Part shown: in pieces, positions 16,351 to 23,789 of the stretch | Layout of the letters: each line of letters opens with the position of its first letter | Numbering within the stretch: the first letter of the stretch is position 1 | From: Candidatus Zixiibacteriota bacterium | GTDB taxonomy: Bacteria > Zixibacteria > MSB-5A5 > GN15 > JAAZOE01 | NCBI GenBank assembly: GCA_030668485.1 | Contig: DAOUTW010000052.1 | Coordinates: forward strand, 1-32,610 | Length of the DNA: 32,610 nt | Direction: 5' to 3' | The notes under the pieces: model-generated | Seen by the model: the letters and a program-made list of their open reading frames with translations, nothing else | Databases searched by the model: none | What the model was told of the DNA's origin: nothing | Translations under genes and position numbers: made by a program

Positions 16351-18384
16351 CTAAAACCCTATATATCGCCAATAGCCGAATATAGTCCATCCCCAAAGAA
16401 CTGCAAACGATAATATCAGTACTACGGCGCCATGCTTAAGGAAATCGGAGAGAGTCACCAACTGCTCGCCTGTCACCGGATCTTTAGCCATTGCATAGGC
16501 AATTGCATTAGAGGGTGTGCCGATTATAAGCATGTGAGCAAACGATGAAGCGAAGGCGGTCGCAAAACCAATCATCCAGGGGTGGGTACCGCTGATAGTT
16601 GCCATCGGCACGGTAATTGGACCGATCGCTGAAACTGTGGCTCCGTCGCTCATGAAATTAGTTGTGATCCCGGCGAACAAACTGGCAGCCATAGCTAACC
16701 CTGATCCATCGCTCATGAATTCCGGGAGAATGCTGAGAAAACCGTCGGCCATGAATAACGCTCCGCCGGTTTCAGCCAGGCCTTTACCCAAGGCGCTGGC
16801 ACTGGCATACAAGGCTACCACCTCCCAATGAATCGAGGTAATGTCTCGCCATTTGAGTATTCGCATTATGTTCAAAGCCACCAATCCGAGGATGACGGGA
16901 CCTCCCATCCCGAATATATCGCTGGCTCCGATCCAAAGAGCTATGACGACTACCAAAACAGCCGCCGTGAGATACTCGTTTCGATTCATGGGACCAATTT
17001 GGTCGGAAGCCTGACGTACTATGGCTGAGACATCGAGTGATTTAACCTTGAGTTTTGAGCGGAAACGCAAGTAGAAATATGCTGCGATAACCAGGGCCAT
17101 TATCGGTACAAAGGGCATTCCGTAGGTCATCCACTCACCGAAAGTCGGGGCAATGTTATAGTCCTGCAATATACCCATCATGATTGCGTTACGACCGCCG
17201 GCAGCAGGCGATCCTGGACCTCCAGAGTTTGCTGTATAACAGAGAGTCAAGGCGAACATGACTGCCAGCGCTCGATCTTTTTTAACGCCTGCCGCTCGGA
17301 TCGATGTGACGTAAACCATCATGAACAAAGGCATAATAAAGGCTACCAAAGCATGCTCGGATACCAGTGAGCAGGCCATAGCCAAAAGCGGCAGAAAAAT
17401 GAAAAGAAGTCGTGGTAAAGTCTTTGCAGGACCGAGGAGCAGCAGACCGATTCGCCTGTCCAGCCCGGTTTTGGAGATCGCCATCGCAAGAGCCAGGACC
17501 CCGAAGATGAAGATGACTGCATCCTTGGCGTAGGCCTTGGCAATGTCATCGGGACGAAGAATACCGGAGAAGTACATTAGCACCCCGACAAGCAAAGCCG
17601 TGATCCCAATAGGCACTGCCCCCGAGGCCCAGAACAAGGCTGCCACGATCAGCGTAGCCAACATTACGCGAGCTTTCGTTGACACCTCCTCAGGACTCTG
17701 AGACACTTTGATGCTGACACCGCTGGTATCCAGGACCGTACTGTAAATTTTGTTCTTGCGACTATAGTATTCGGCGATAGTCTCATCTTCGCTCATTTGC
17801 CGATATCCAGCAAATCCAACGTTTATGTCAGTCAACTCCCCGGTCTTGGGGGCTGAAAGAATGTTGAGCAGGCGATCCGGCGTTGGGGCCAACAACATGG
17901 CAGCGAAAATCAATGCCCCGAGAATTATTACTCCGGGACGGGAGTTATGCGTCCCCATTAACCACTTCTTCACCGATCCCTTCACTATATGAGGAATTTC
18001 ATGGCGGGCCATGACATGGGGACGGTCTTCACGGGCCGCCTCTATCGTCTCGAGCAACTTGTCCATTTCACAAGGCTTCTCAAGATAAGCATAGGCCTCC
18101 ATTCGTCCGATTTCCATAGCCGATGTCATCGAACCATGTCCGGTAAGCATAATCACCTGAACCGCCGGTCGGTACTTTCTCAGTTCTGCGAGGGTCTGTT
18201 CTCCACTCAGGCCCGGCATTTTCAGGTCCAGCAGAACAACGTCAATATCATAGTCGCTCCTGGCGAGCTTGATAGCACCCTCACCATTACCCGCCTCAAT
18301 GGTCTCATAACCACGCAGGTTTAATCGCTCGGCCAGATCCGAACGAAACTTATTTTCATCATCTACGAGCAATATTTTGGCCAT
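16351..18384 (-). CDS. Receiver domain fused to a DASS/SLC13-type membrane transporter
   Basis: A 677-residue fusion. Residues 1-122 are a complete receiver (Asp 8/Asp 9, phospho-acceptor Asp 53 in LLDLKMPG, Thr 81, Lys 103). A short linker leads to a first transmembrane helix (about 150-168) and then a polar loop of about 70 residues (170-238). From residue 239 to the end it is a divalent anion/Na+ symporter-like permease with about 10 further helices, recognisable from FWASGAVPIGITALLVG, TANSGGPGSPAAGGRNAI and GTPSNAIAYAMA. The usual SNT motifs of the dicarboxylate/sulfate carriers appear as SEH (342-344) and SDG, so the substrate is probably not a standard dicarboxylate. The start has GAGGA 8 bases upstream and lies 4 bases after the CBS gene. 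The frame is continuous, so this is not an assembly join. Phosphorylation would be a direct switch on transport. Confidence 0.93.
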   Translation of the reverse strand: MAKILLVDDENKFRSDLAERLNLRGYETIEAGNGEGAIKLARSDYDIDVVLLDLKMPGLSGEQTLAELRKYRPAVQVIMLTGHGSMTSAMEIGRMEAYAYLEKPCEMDKLLETIEAAREDRPHVMARHEIPHIVKGSVKKWLMGTHNSRPGVIILGALIFAAMLLAPTPDRLLNILSAPKTGELTDINVGFAGYRQMSEDETIAEYYSRKNKIYSTVLDTSGVSIKVSQSPEEVSTKARVMLATLIVAALFWASGAVPIGITALLVGVLMYFSGILRPDDIAKAYAKDAVIFIFGVLALAMAISKTGLDRRIGLLLLGPAKTLPRLLFIFLPLLAMACSLVSEHALVAFIMPLFMMVYVTSIRAAGVKKDRALAVMFALTLCYTANSGGPGSPAAGGRNAIMMGILQDYNIAPTFGEWMTYGMPFVPIMALVIAAYFYLRFRSKLKVKSLDVSAIVRQASDQIGPMNRNEYLTAAVLVVVIALWIGASDIFGMGGPVILGLVALNIMRILKWRDITSIHWEVVALYASASALGKGLAETGGALFMADGFLSILPEFMSDGSGLAMAASLFAGITTNFMSDGATVSAIGPITVPMATISGTHPWMIGFATAFASSFAHMLIIGTPSNAIAYAMAKDPVTGEQLVTLSDFLKHGAVVLILSFAVLWGWTIFGYWRYIGF

Positions 18385-18388
18385 ACAA

Positions 18389-18955
18389 TCAGTCCTCGAT
18401 ATTTGCGTTGGTAGCCGTCTGTCGCATTTGTTCCATCACTTCATCACAGAGGTCGACCAGGCGAACCAGGCCAATCGGTCGGTCCTTATCCGTGACCAGA
18501 ACCGATAAGGTCTGCCACATTCTCATTTTGTGAATTACCTCACAGATTGGCGCGCTCACATCGATATGCTCCTTGAATGGATGCATAATAATACGGACCG
18601 GTAAAGTAGCCGCTCCGATGCACATTTCTAATAATCCCAACTGAAGAGATCGAAAGTGCCTAAGGGTCGTTTCCATGGCCGCATCGCCAACGCCGGCTCT
18701 ATTGAGAGTATTCTGGTCACAAGCAACGTGGCTTTTTGGTTCCAGGGCTCGTAATAGAGCCATTTGTCCGATTTTACCGACTATATTGCCATTCTTATCG
18801 GCTACCAATACGGCCTGAAATGGTTGTCTATCCGGATCCGATTTGCGCCGGGATTCAGATAATCGATTGACAGCATCCAGAACGGTAGCCGAGGAATCCA
18901 CAATCGGGTACTCATCAAGAAGGACCATGATGTCCCCCGCCTTTTTTGCACTCAT
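18389..18955 (-). CDS. Two-CBS-domain regulatory protein
   Basis: A 188-residue soluble protein with two CBS motifs. The first is about residues 4-80 (DIMVLLDEYPIVDSSATVLDAV ... AVLVADKNGNIVGKIG); the second is about 110-175 (PFKEHIDVSAPICEVIHKM ... LSVLVTDKDRPIGLVRLVDL). CBS pairs usually bind adenine nucleotides and regulate attached or neighbouring transporters and enzymes. The ATG at 18955 is chosen. An in-frame TTG at 18979 would extend the protein by eight residues, but the GAGGAG (12 bases before the ATG) lies inside that extension. It sits 24 bases after the histidine kinase and 4 bases before the receiver-transporter fusion. A role as energy or ionic-strength sensor for the transporter is inference. 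Confidence 0.88.
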   Translation of the reverse strand: MSAKKAGDIMVLLDEYPIVDSSATVLDAVNRLSESRRKSDPDRQPFQAVLVADKNGNIVGKIGQMALLRALEPKSHVACDQNTLNRAGVGDAAMETTLRHFRSLQLGLLEMCIGAATLPVRIIMHPFKEHIDVSAPICEVIHKMRMWQTLSVLVTDKDRPIGLVRLVDLCDEVMEQMRQTATNANIED

Positions 18956-18979
18956 GTTATCAACTACTCCTCTTGGCAA

Positions 18980-20674
18980 TCACCGTTTCAATTTTATTGG
19001 TAAGGCCAGTATAAAGGTGGTTCCAACGTCCCTGGTACTTTCGACTTCGATCTCGCCGCCCAGCCCATTCATAATCCCATAGCTTACAGAAAGCCCAAGG
19101 CCTGTGCCTTTACCAACTTCCTTGGTAGTGAAGAAAGGCATAAAAACTTTTTCGAGTTGTTCGGTGGTCATACCACATCCTGTGTCTCGGATTGAAATCA
19201 ATATCTCATTTCCGCGCCGGGAGGTACTGATACGGATTGTTCCCGAGGCGTCTCCGATTGCATCCGTGGCATTATTGATGACGTTCAAGATCACCTGCTG
19301 GAGTTGGTTGGCGTCGGTGGTCAATTTCGGCAGGGTTCGATCGTAATTGCGCTCCAGCTTCACATTCGAGACCTCAATCTCCGGTCCCAGTAGATCGTCG
19401 GTGATGCCGTCGACGATGTCATGCACATCATGTTCCCGCAAGTCAAAGTCTGTCTTCCTGACAAAACGAAGCAGCTTGCGCGTAATATCTCGGCAGCGAA
19501 AAGCCGAACTCTGTATCGTATCCAATCGCTCTCGCAGTTCCTTCTCTTCAAGCGTATGACCAAATTGGGGGTCCGTATAGTCCATGAGGAGACCGCATCC
19601 TTCGGTGATCACTGCCAGCGGGTTGTTGATTTCATGAGCTATACCGGAGGCGAGTTCGCCGACCGATGCCAGCTTTGCAGCGTGCTCCAATTGTGCGCGG
19701 GTCTGATCAGTTTCCTTCTGCTGAGCCACGAGTTTGCCTGCACGATTGACAATAACCACTACCGCAAGCAGCAGTAAACCGGCCGAAACGATCAGCGAGG
19801 AAAGTCGCATATTACCGAGAAACCCGCCGGTGTTTTTTACTGACTGAACTATCAGAGACCAATCAGCGTTGCGGAGCCACTGAAAAGCGTATAGACGGGA
19901 TGCATCGTCAATCTTTATCATGCCGTTACCGAAGTGCTTCTCGCTGGATATTGGGATGGGACAATCGTCAAGAGGACGCCCGGCGTGTTCATCTACCAGT
20001 TGGTAGACTCCCCCGGCGTTGACCAGGCATGTGATAACATCCCCCGCCGCCTGCTGAGACTCAATGTATTCATACATACGACCCGGATCGAGTGTGGCTC
20101 GAAGCACCAAAAACTGATTCTCCACCAGTCGACTGACCGCAATAGTGAAGTGCAGTTGCTGGCGAAATCCGAGATACACATCTGTAATGACAGAATTAAC
20201 TTCCGCATTGCGGAGCGTTAAATACCAGTCTTCCTCTCGGTAGTCCTGCAATTCCAGCGAGGGATGAGGGCCGGAGTATGCGACTTGCACACCGGAGGAA
20301 TCAAAGAACCCAAGATCGACAAAAGCAGCGCTCACACGCCCAAGATCACTCAGGTAATCAGCCATCTCTTCGGATGAAGGTGGGATCGAGAAACGAGGAT
20401 GATCAATCAAATTAGCCAGATTTACTCGGCGTTCGGTCAAGAACAAATCGAGCGTATTGGCCTGATGCTCTGCGATGGCGCCAAGATGTATACGACGACT
20501 GTCGTCTTCGAGACCGACATAACGGTACTGAAAATAGACAATCAGGATAACCAGCGGAGCAATATAGGTAATGGCCATTCGTATGATTTGCCGCCGTCGC
20601 CATTCGCGATAATGCTCAGCCTTAAACGGCAACGCTTCGGCCGAAACCACCTGTTGTCGCTTCACCTTGGCCAT
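18980..20674 (-). CDS. dCache sensor histidine kinase
   Basis: A 564-residue membrane histidine kinase. One transmembrane helix (about 31-52) is followed by an extracytoplasmic region of about 240 residues with a dCache pattern (FVDLGFFDSSGVQVAYSGPH, YREEDWYLTL). A second helix spans 291-309. The HisKA dimerisation domain has the phospho-acceptor His 347 in GIAHEINNPLAVITEG. The HATPase domain has an N box around NVINNATDAI (464-473), G1 DTGCGM (497-502), an F box (FMPFFTTKEVG) and G2 GKGTGLGL (522-529). No HAMP or PAS domain is evident. It is the only histidine kinase in the window and precedes two receivers lacking output domains, so these are its likely targets. The ribosome-binding site overlaps the stop codon of the small ORF upstream (TAGGAATGTAAATG). 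Confidence 0.95.
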   Translation of the reverse strand: MAKVKRQQVVSAEALPFKAEHYREWRRRQIIRMAITYIAPLVILIVYFQYRYVGLEDDSRRIHLGAIAEHQANTLDLFLTERRVNLANLIDHPRFSIPPSSEEMADYLSDLGRVSAAFVDLGFFDSSGVQVAYSGPHPSLELQDYREEDWYLTLRNAEVNSVITDVYLGFRQQLHFTIAVSRLVENQFLVLRATLDPGRMYEYIESQQAAGDVITCLVNAGGVYQLVDEHAGRPLDDCPIPISSEKHFGNGMIKIDDASRLYAFQWLRNADWSLIVQSVKNTGGFLGNMRLSSLIVSAGLLLLAVVVIVNRAGKLVAQQKETDQTRAQLEHAAKLASVGELASGIAHEINNPLAVITEGCGLLMDYTDPQFGHTLEEKELRERLDTIQSSAFRCRDITRKLLRFVRKTDFDLREHDVHDIVDGITDDLLGPEIEVSNVKLERNYDRTLPKLTTDANQLQQVILNVINNATDAIGDASGTIRISTSRRGNEILISIRDTGCGMTTEQLEKVFMPFFTTKEVGKGTGLGLSVSYGIMNGLGGEIEVESTRDVGTTFILALPIKLKR

Positions 20675-20682
20675 TTACATTC

Positions 20683-20883
20683 CTACCGCGTATCTCCGTA
20701 TTCTTGCTGTGTGCTTTCTTCTCTCTTGAAGACGCCACATCTGTCAGCCAAATATGGTAATTGAATATCTAAGGGCAAGTGGTTTTCATTGGCGCCTGAT
20801 CCTCCGGCGAAAATTCCGCTGGTCTGGTTCGTGTGACGTTCTTCATATTTTCTCATCTCTTCGACCGCCAAACGCCCGGTCAT
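20683..20883 (-). CDS. Small hypothetical protein between the NhaR-like gene and the histidine kinase
   Basis: A 66-residue, strongly charged open frame without recognised homology (begins MTGRLAVEEMRKYEERHTNQ). It is supported only by position. Its ATG overlaps the stop of the LysR gene (ATGA, 20880-20883), its TAG forms part of the ribosome-binding site of the histidine kinase, and it fills the gap between them exactly. It has no membrane segment and no cysteine motif (one Cys). It could be a real coupled small protein or a leader that keeps ribosomes moving into the kinase gene. Chance cannot be excluded. Confidence 0.4.
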   Translation of the reverse strand: MTGRLAVEEMRKYEERHTNQTSGIFAGGSGANENHLPLDIQLPYLADRCGVFKREESTQQEYGDTR

Positions 20884-21782
20884 TTCTGGAATATACCATT
20901 CTTCGCGTTTTCCACAATTGCCAGCACCGCCGGATGCTTTATCCGCCTATCCATAGAAACGGCAAAATATTTCTCAACAACGCCATCCAGGCGACCCACT
21001 TCACGAACATGATATTGCTTCGCGACCTCACTTCCAACAACGCTCGGAGCCGCGAAAAATCCCAGCCCTGCCTGGCCCATTGCCGTCAGCAGCGCGCTAT
21101 CATCGCATTCCGCCACAACTCGGGGACGAATTTTGCGAGATTCAAACCATTGTTCCAGCGACCGACGAAGCACTGTTCTGTCGCCCGGTAGAAGACAGGG
21201 GGCTCCGTCCAGTGACTCTGGAAAACCCCGCTTAAAACGTGTTGCGTGCTCCGAATTGGCAAATACTGATATCTCACTCTCGCCTAGTAGATGACTGAAT
21301 CCGCGAACCCTAAGGTCGGCACTGATCGGCGCGTCGGTAAGCACCATATCCAGATCATGTAATATTAACTGGGAAACCAGATTATCCGGATGATCTTCTC
21401 GGCAGACCAGATGGATCCCCTGGGGATCGTCCATAATCGGTTCCAAGAGCTTGACCGCAAGGAGTTTTGGAATGACGTCGGCAATGCCGATTTGGAAACG
21501 TATCGGACGACTATGCGGTCGATCTTCAAGCGCATCCTTTAACTCTCGTCCAAGCGCGAATATCTCCTCGGCATATCGATATACGATTTGACCGACATCG
21601 TTCAGTACCAGTTGACGCCCCGATCGATCAAAGAGTTTGTATCCCAATACATGCTCAAGTTGTTGTATCTGAGTACTCACCGTTGAGGGAGATAGGCAAA
21701 GCTCCTTAGCAGCGGGTGCCAATCCCCCCTTGCGTACAACCGTCCAGAAATAGAGTAAGTGATGGTAGTTCAGCAAATTCAT
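20880..21782 (-). CDS. nhaR: NhaR-like LysR-family transcriptional regulator
   Basis: A 300-residue LysR regulator. The N-terminal winged helix-turn-helix (about 1-60: NYHHLLYFWTVVRKGG, LSPSTVSTQIQQLE) closely follows the pattern of NhaR, the activator of Na+/H+ antiporter genes (INYNHLYYFWHVYKEG in E. coli, from memory). LysR substrate-binding folds occupy about 90-295. The ATG at 21782 gives the conserved NhaR N-terminus. An upstream in-frame start 24 codons earlier would add a segment that overlaps the promoter and has no counterpart in the family. It is the first gene of the operon that ends in an antiporter, so it probably activates this operon in response to Na+ or pH, and may be autoregulated. 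Confidence 0.88.
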   Translation of the reverse strand: MNLLNYHHLLYFWTVVRKGGLAPAAKELCLSPSTVSTQIQQLEHVLGYKLFDRSGRQLVLNDVGQIVYRYAEEIFALGRELKDALEDRPHSRPIRFQIGIADVIPKLLAVKLLEPIMDDPQGIHLVCREDHPDNLVSQLILHDLDMVLTDAPISADLRVRGFSHLLGESEISVFANSEHATRFKRGFPESLDGAPCLLPGDRTVLRRSLEQWFESRKIRPRVVAECDDSALLTAMGQAGLGFFAAPSVVGSEVAKQYHVREVGRLDGVVEKYFAVSMDRRIKHPAVLAIVENAKNGIFQK

Positions 21783-21789
21783 GCTTGTA

Positions 21790-21818
21790 AAGATAGTTCG
21801 AGTCACTAGAAATGTCAA
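21790..21818 (-). promoter_or_regulatory. Promoter of the nhaR-led operon
   Basis: On the minus strand a perfect -35 TTGACA-type box (TTGACA, 21818-21813) is followed by a 17-base spacer and TATCTT (21795-21790) as the -10. The expected start of transcription, about 7 bases further, falls within a base or two of the NhaR start codon at 21782. The message would then be leaderless or nearly so, which fits the absence of a Shine-Dalgarno sequence before that ATG. Confidence 0.6.
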
Positions 21819-21822
21819 CACC

Positions 21823-21845
21823 ATATTATGATATATACAAAATAT
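21823..21845. promoter_or_regulatory. Imperfect palindrome upstream of the nhaR promoter (possible operator)
   Basis: A 23-base AT-rich dyad, ATATTATGATATATACAAAATAT, is symmetrical at all but two position pairs. It lies 4 bases beyond the -35 box of the nhaR promoter, the usual place for a LysR activator or autoregulator to bind. The AT richness makes chance symmetry more likely, so this is only a candidate NhaR-like site. Confidence 0.4.
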
Positions 21846-22006
21846 CAATGTCACCGTATTTTATATACAAGGCGGAATATTGGGATAGCTAAAATTCCTC
21901 CGAGGATAAGTATTATGGATAAGGACGTTGTCATAATAACGGGCATCCTTATCGGGTTAAATGATTCGGATGAAGGTATTATATTGTCCGAAGGAGAGAG
22001 TCGGCA

Positions 22007-22075
22007 GGTATCGTATTGATTCAATTGATATGCGGGGTTCTCCCCCCGATTCCGCCGATGCCCCCAGTTTTAATA
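22007..22075 (+). repeat. Right copy of the direct repeat: orphan PBP gene 3' end
   Basis: About 69 bases repeat the end of the PBP gene at 10639-10706 in direct orientation. In frame they read SIDMRGSPPDSADAPSF, against SSDDMQGSPPDTADATRF in the intact gene. There is no PBP sequence to the left, so this is an orphan tail. It stands 116 bases before the tRNA-Leu gene. Between it and the LysR promoter (21846-22006) there is no convincing gene. The repeat is probably the far boundary of the 11.3-kb block, or a relic of the uninterrupted PBP-tRNA junction. Confidence 0.7.
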
Positions 22076-22139
22076 TTATTCTCGCATATTGAATCTTAGA
22101 ATCCGGCCTTATTAGGTTGCCTAAATTTGGTGAAACTAC

Positions 22140-22167
22140 TTGACAAAAGGGACACTGGAGGTATATT
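22140..22167 (+). promoter_or_regulatory. Promoter of tRNA-Leu
   Basis: TTGACA (22140-22145), a 16-base spacer and TATATT (22162-22167) end 24 bases before the first base of the mature tRNA. Spacing and boxes are identical to the promoter at 157-184. Confidence 0.75.
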
Positions 22168-22191
22168 TTTGGCTGCGAAATTGATATTAAT

Positions 22192-22275
22192 GCCGGAGTG
22201 GTGAAATTGGTAGACGCAGGGGACTCAAAATCCCCCGATGGCAACATCATGTCGGTTCGATTCCGACCTCCGGCA
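22192..22275 (+). tRNA. trnL-CAA: tRNA-Leu (anticodon CAA)
   Basis: The 84 bases fold into a class II tRNA. The acceptor stem is GCCGGAG paired with CTCCGGC, with discriminator A. The D-loop contains TTGGTAGA. The anticodon stem GGGGA/TCCCC has loop CTCAAAA, giving anticodon CAA. A long variable arm (GATG-GCAA-CATC) and a T-arm GTCGG/CCGAC with loop TTCGATT follow. The CCA end is not encoded. It reads UUG codons. A partial copy of its D-to-anticodon region is found at 10729-10753, and a copy of the PBP gene end lies just upstream, so this tRNA may mark an integration hotspot. Confidence 0.97.
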
Positions 22276-22346
22276 TTTAATTAACCGACACAGACTCTCC
22301 CACCATATGTATAATATCTTGTAATCTCAGAGCTGTAAGGTTAGCG

Positions 22347-23789
22347 TTACCACCAGGGATAATGACTCCGCATAACACAAAAACTGCCGTCCGAGGGAGA
22401 CTCGGTTAGGTTTACCATGAATTCCAGCGGTGGATTATCGTTAAGATACATCCCGACGATACGTATGGTATACTCGCCGGGAGGCAGACGCTTAACCGAA
22501 TAATCGATATTAAATAGGCAGAGGCAAAAACATCCATCTCCGCCTTCCAGAATTTCGTCTTCTTCAATGACTATAATATTGTTGGAGAAATCCACCAATT
22601 CGGCGAACTGCTCCAAAGGACAGCAATTAAATCCGGCATTTTTATGATGAATATTCAATACCGATTGACCATCATAATCCCAGAACAGACAATCCTGATT
22701 CGCCGGTATGCTGTCGGAACTAATCCCCTTTTCAAAATTCTTACACCACAAAAGATCTTCAATCAGCGAAACATATGGAGGGCAACAGGGACTCTGGCCA
22801 TTTTTAAATACGTAATTGACGGTAAATACACCATCGCCAATATTAAGGGCGCCATCGCCATTTGCATCACCTGCCTCCGGTGGAACGGGAGACGGACCAC
22901 CCCTGAATACATAACTCACCATGTACACAACATCACCAACATTACACGCACTATCGCCGTTGGCATCACCGCATAAATAGTCGCACGCCTCGCCGATACC
23001 GTCGCCGTCACTATCGGTCTGATCGGGATTATAATCTTTACGGCAATTGTCGATATCGTTGCCGACCCCGTCGCCATCCGAATCCGGAATCTCTTCACAG
23101 TAGCACCATTCTACCCCAATGAGGAAATTATGATCGGTTGGATATTGGATCCACTCCTCGGCCCAAAAAGAGTGTCTTCCGGTTCCCGAGGCGCCATCAT
23201 CTGCAAGCAAAGCGACTGCGGCATCGGGTGTCGCATTACCTGTTGTAACGCCGATATGAAACTCCTCCCCGGTAAAATATGTAAGATCGAATGAGGAAAT
23301 ATCAGCGCCGACATATGCAATACTCGTAGGCAGTTCGTCAAACGAAATAGTGATACGAGCCAATTCATTGTATGGGTATCCGAAATTATCGTCATCCCAT
23401 ATAATGATATCCAAATCCGGCTCGCCGACAAAAGCCGGTGGATAGACCCCAACCCACACTGTCGTCAAAGAGCAATAGGCATTGTATCCGAAGCCAGCGG
23501 ATAGATAGGTAGTGAAACGCATATTATAATAATCATAGAAACCGAGATCAGGATTTCCCGAAACGGTAAAATAATAGGCGGCATTCCCACCGGAGTAATC
23601 AATGTAGTCGCATTCAGCCTTAGTTTGTGCCGTGGCCGGGATCAGGTTTGCGGCACCCATATCCGGCAAACGGGATTGCGGTTCTTCCGCGGGTTTATAA
23701 TTATTTAAGTGTCCGATGTTGTGTTGAGTCAAGGCGGTCAGGCAAAGGATGAACACCAAATAGCAAGTGATCAAAATTCCCTTAACCAT
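22347..23789 (-). CDS. Secreted protein with thrombospondin type 3 and dockerin-like calcium repeats
   Basis: A 480-residue exported protein. The ATG at 23789 is chosen over an upstream in-frame start because GGGAGG sits 5 bases before it and the signal peptide (MVKGILITCYLVFILCLTAL) then begins correctly. Residues about 60-235 form a Cys/aromatic-rich beta domain of unknown type. Two thrombospondin type 3 repeats (DSDGDGVGNDIDNC, DSDGDGIGEACD) follow around 237-272. Then come two dockerin-like repeats (GDANGDSACNVGDVVYMVSY and GDANGDGALNIGDGVFTVNY), and finally a C-terminal beta region of about 140 residues, so the dockerins are internal here and not terminal. Many Asp side chains imply calcium binding. 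It shares the repeat type with the protein at 368-3634 but is otherwise unlike it. The function is unknown. Confidence 0.9.
   Translation of the reverse strand: MVKGILITCYLVFILCLTALTQHNIGHLNNYKPAEEPQSRLPDMGAANLIPATAQTKAECDYIDYSGGNAAYYFTVSGNPDLGFYDYYNMRFTTYLSAGFGYNAYCSLTTVWVGVYPPAFVGEPDLDIIIWDDDNFGYPYNELARITISFDELPTSIAYVGADISSFDLTYFTGEEFHIGVTTGNATPDAAVALLADDGASGTGRHSFWAEEWIQYPTDHNFLIGVEWCYCEEIPDSDGDGVGNDIDNCRKDYNPDQTDSDGDGIGEACDYLCGDANGDSACNVGDVVYMVSYVFRGGPSPVPPEAGDANGDGALNIGDGVFTVNYVFKNGQSPCCPPYVSLIEDLLWCKNFEKGISSDSIPANQDCLFWDYDGQSVLNIHHKNAGFNCCPLEQFAELVDFSNNIIVIEEDEILEGGDGCFCLCLFNIDYSVKRLPPGEYTIRIVGMYLNDNPPLEFMVNLTESPSDGSFCVMRSHYPWW

Noticed and set aside
21915-22019. A 34-codon plus-strand ORF (MDKDVVIITGILIGLNDSDE) with GAGG 11 bases upstream
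   Set aside because: Very short, no recognisable motif, runs into the right repeat, and no plus-strand promoter is evident. Left out of the features, although a small protein cannot be excluded.
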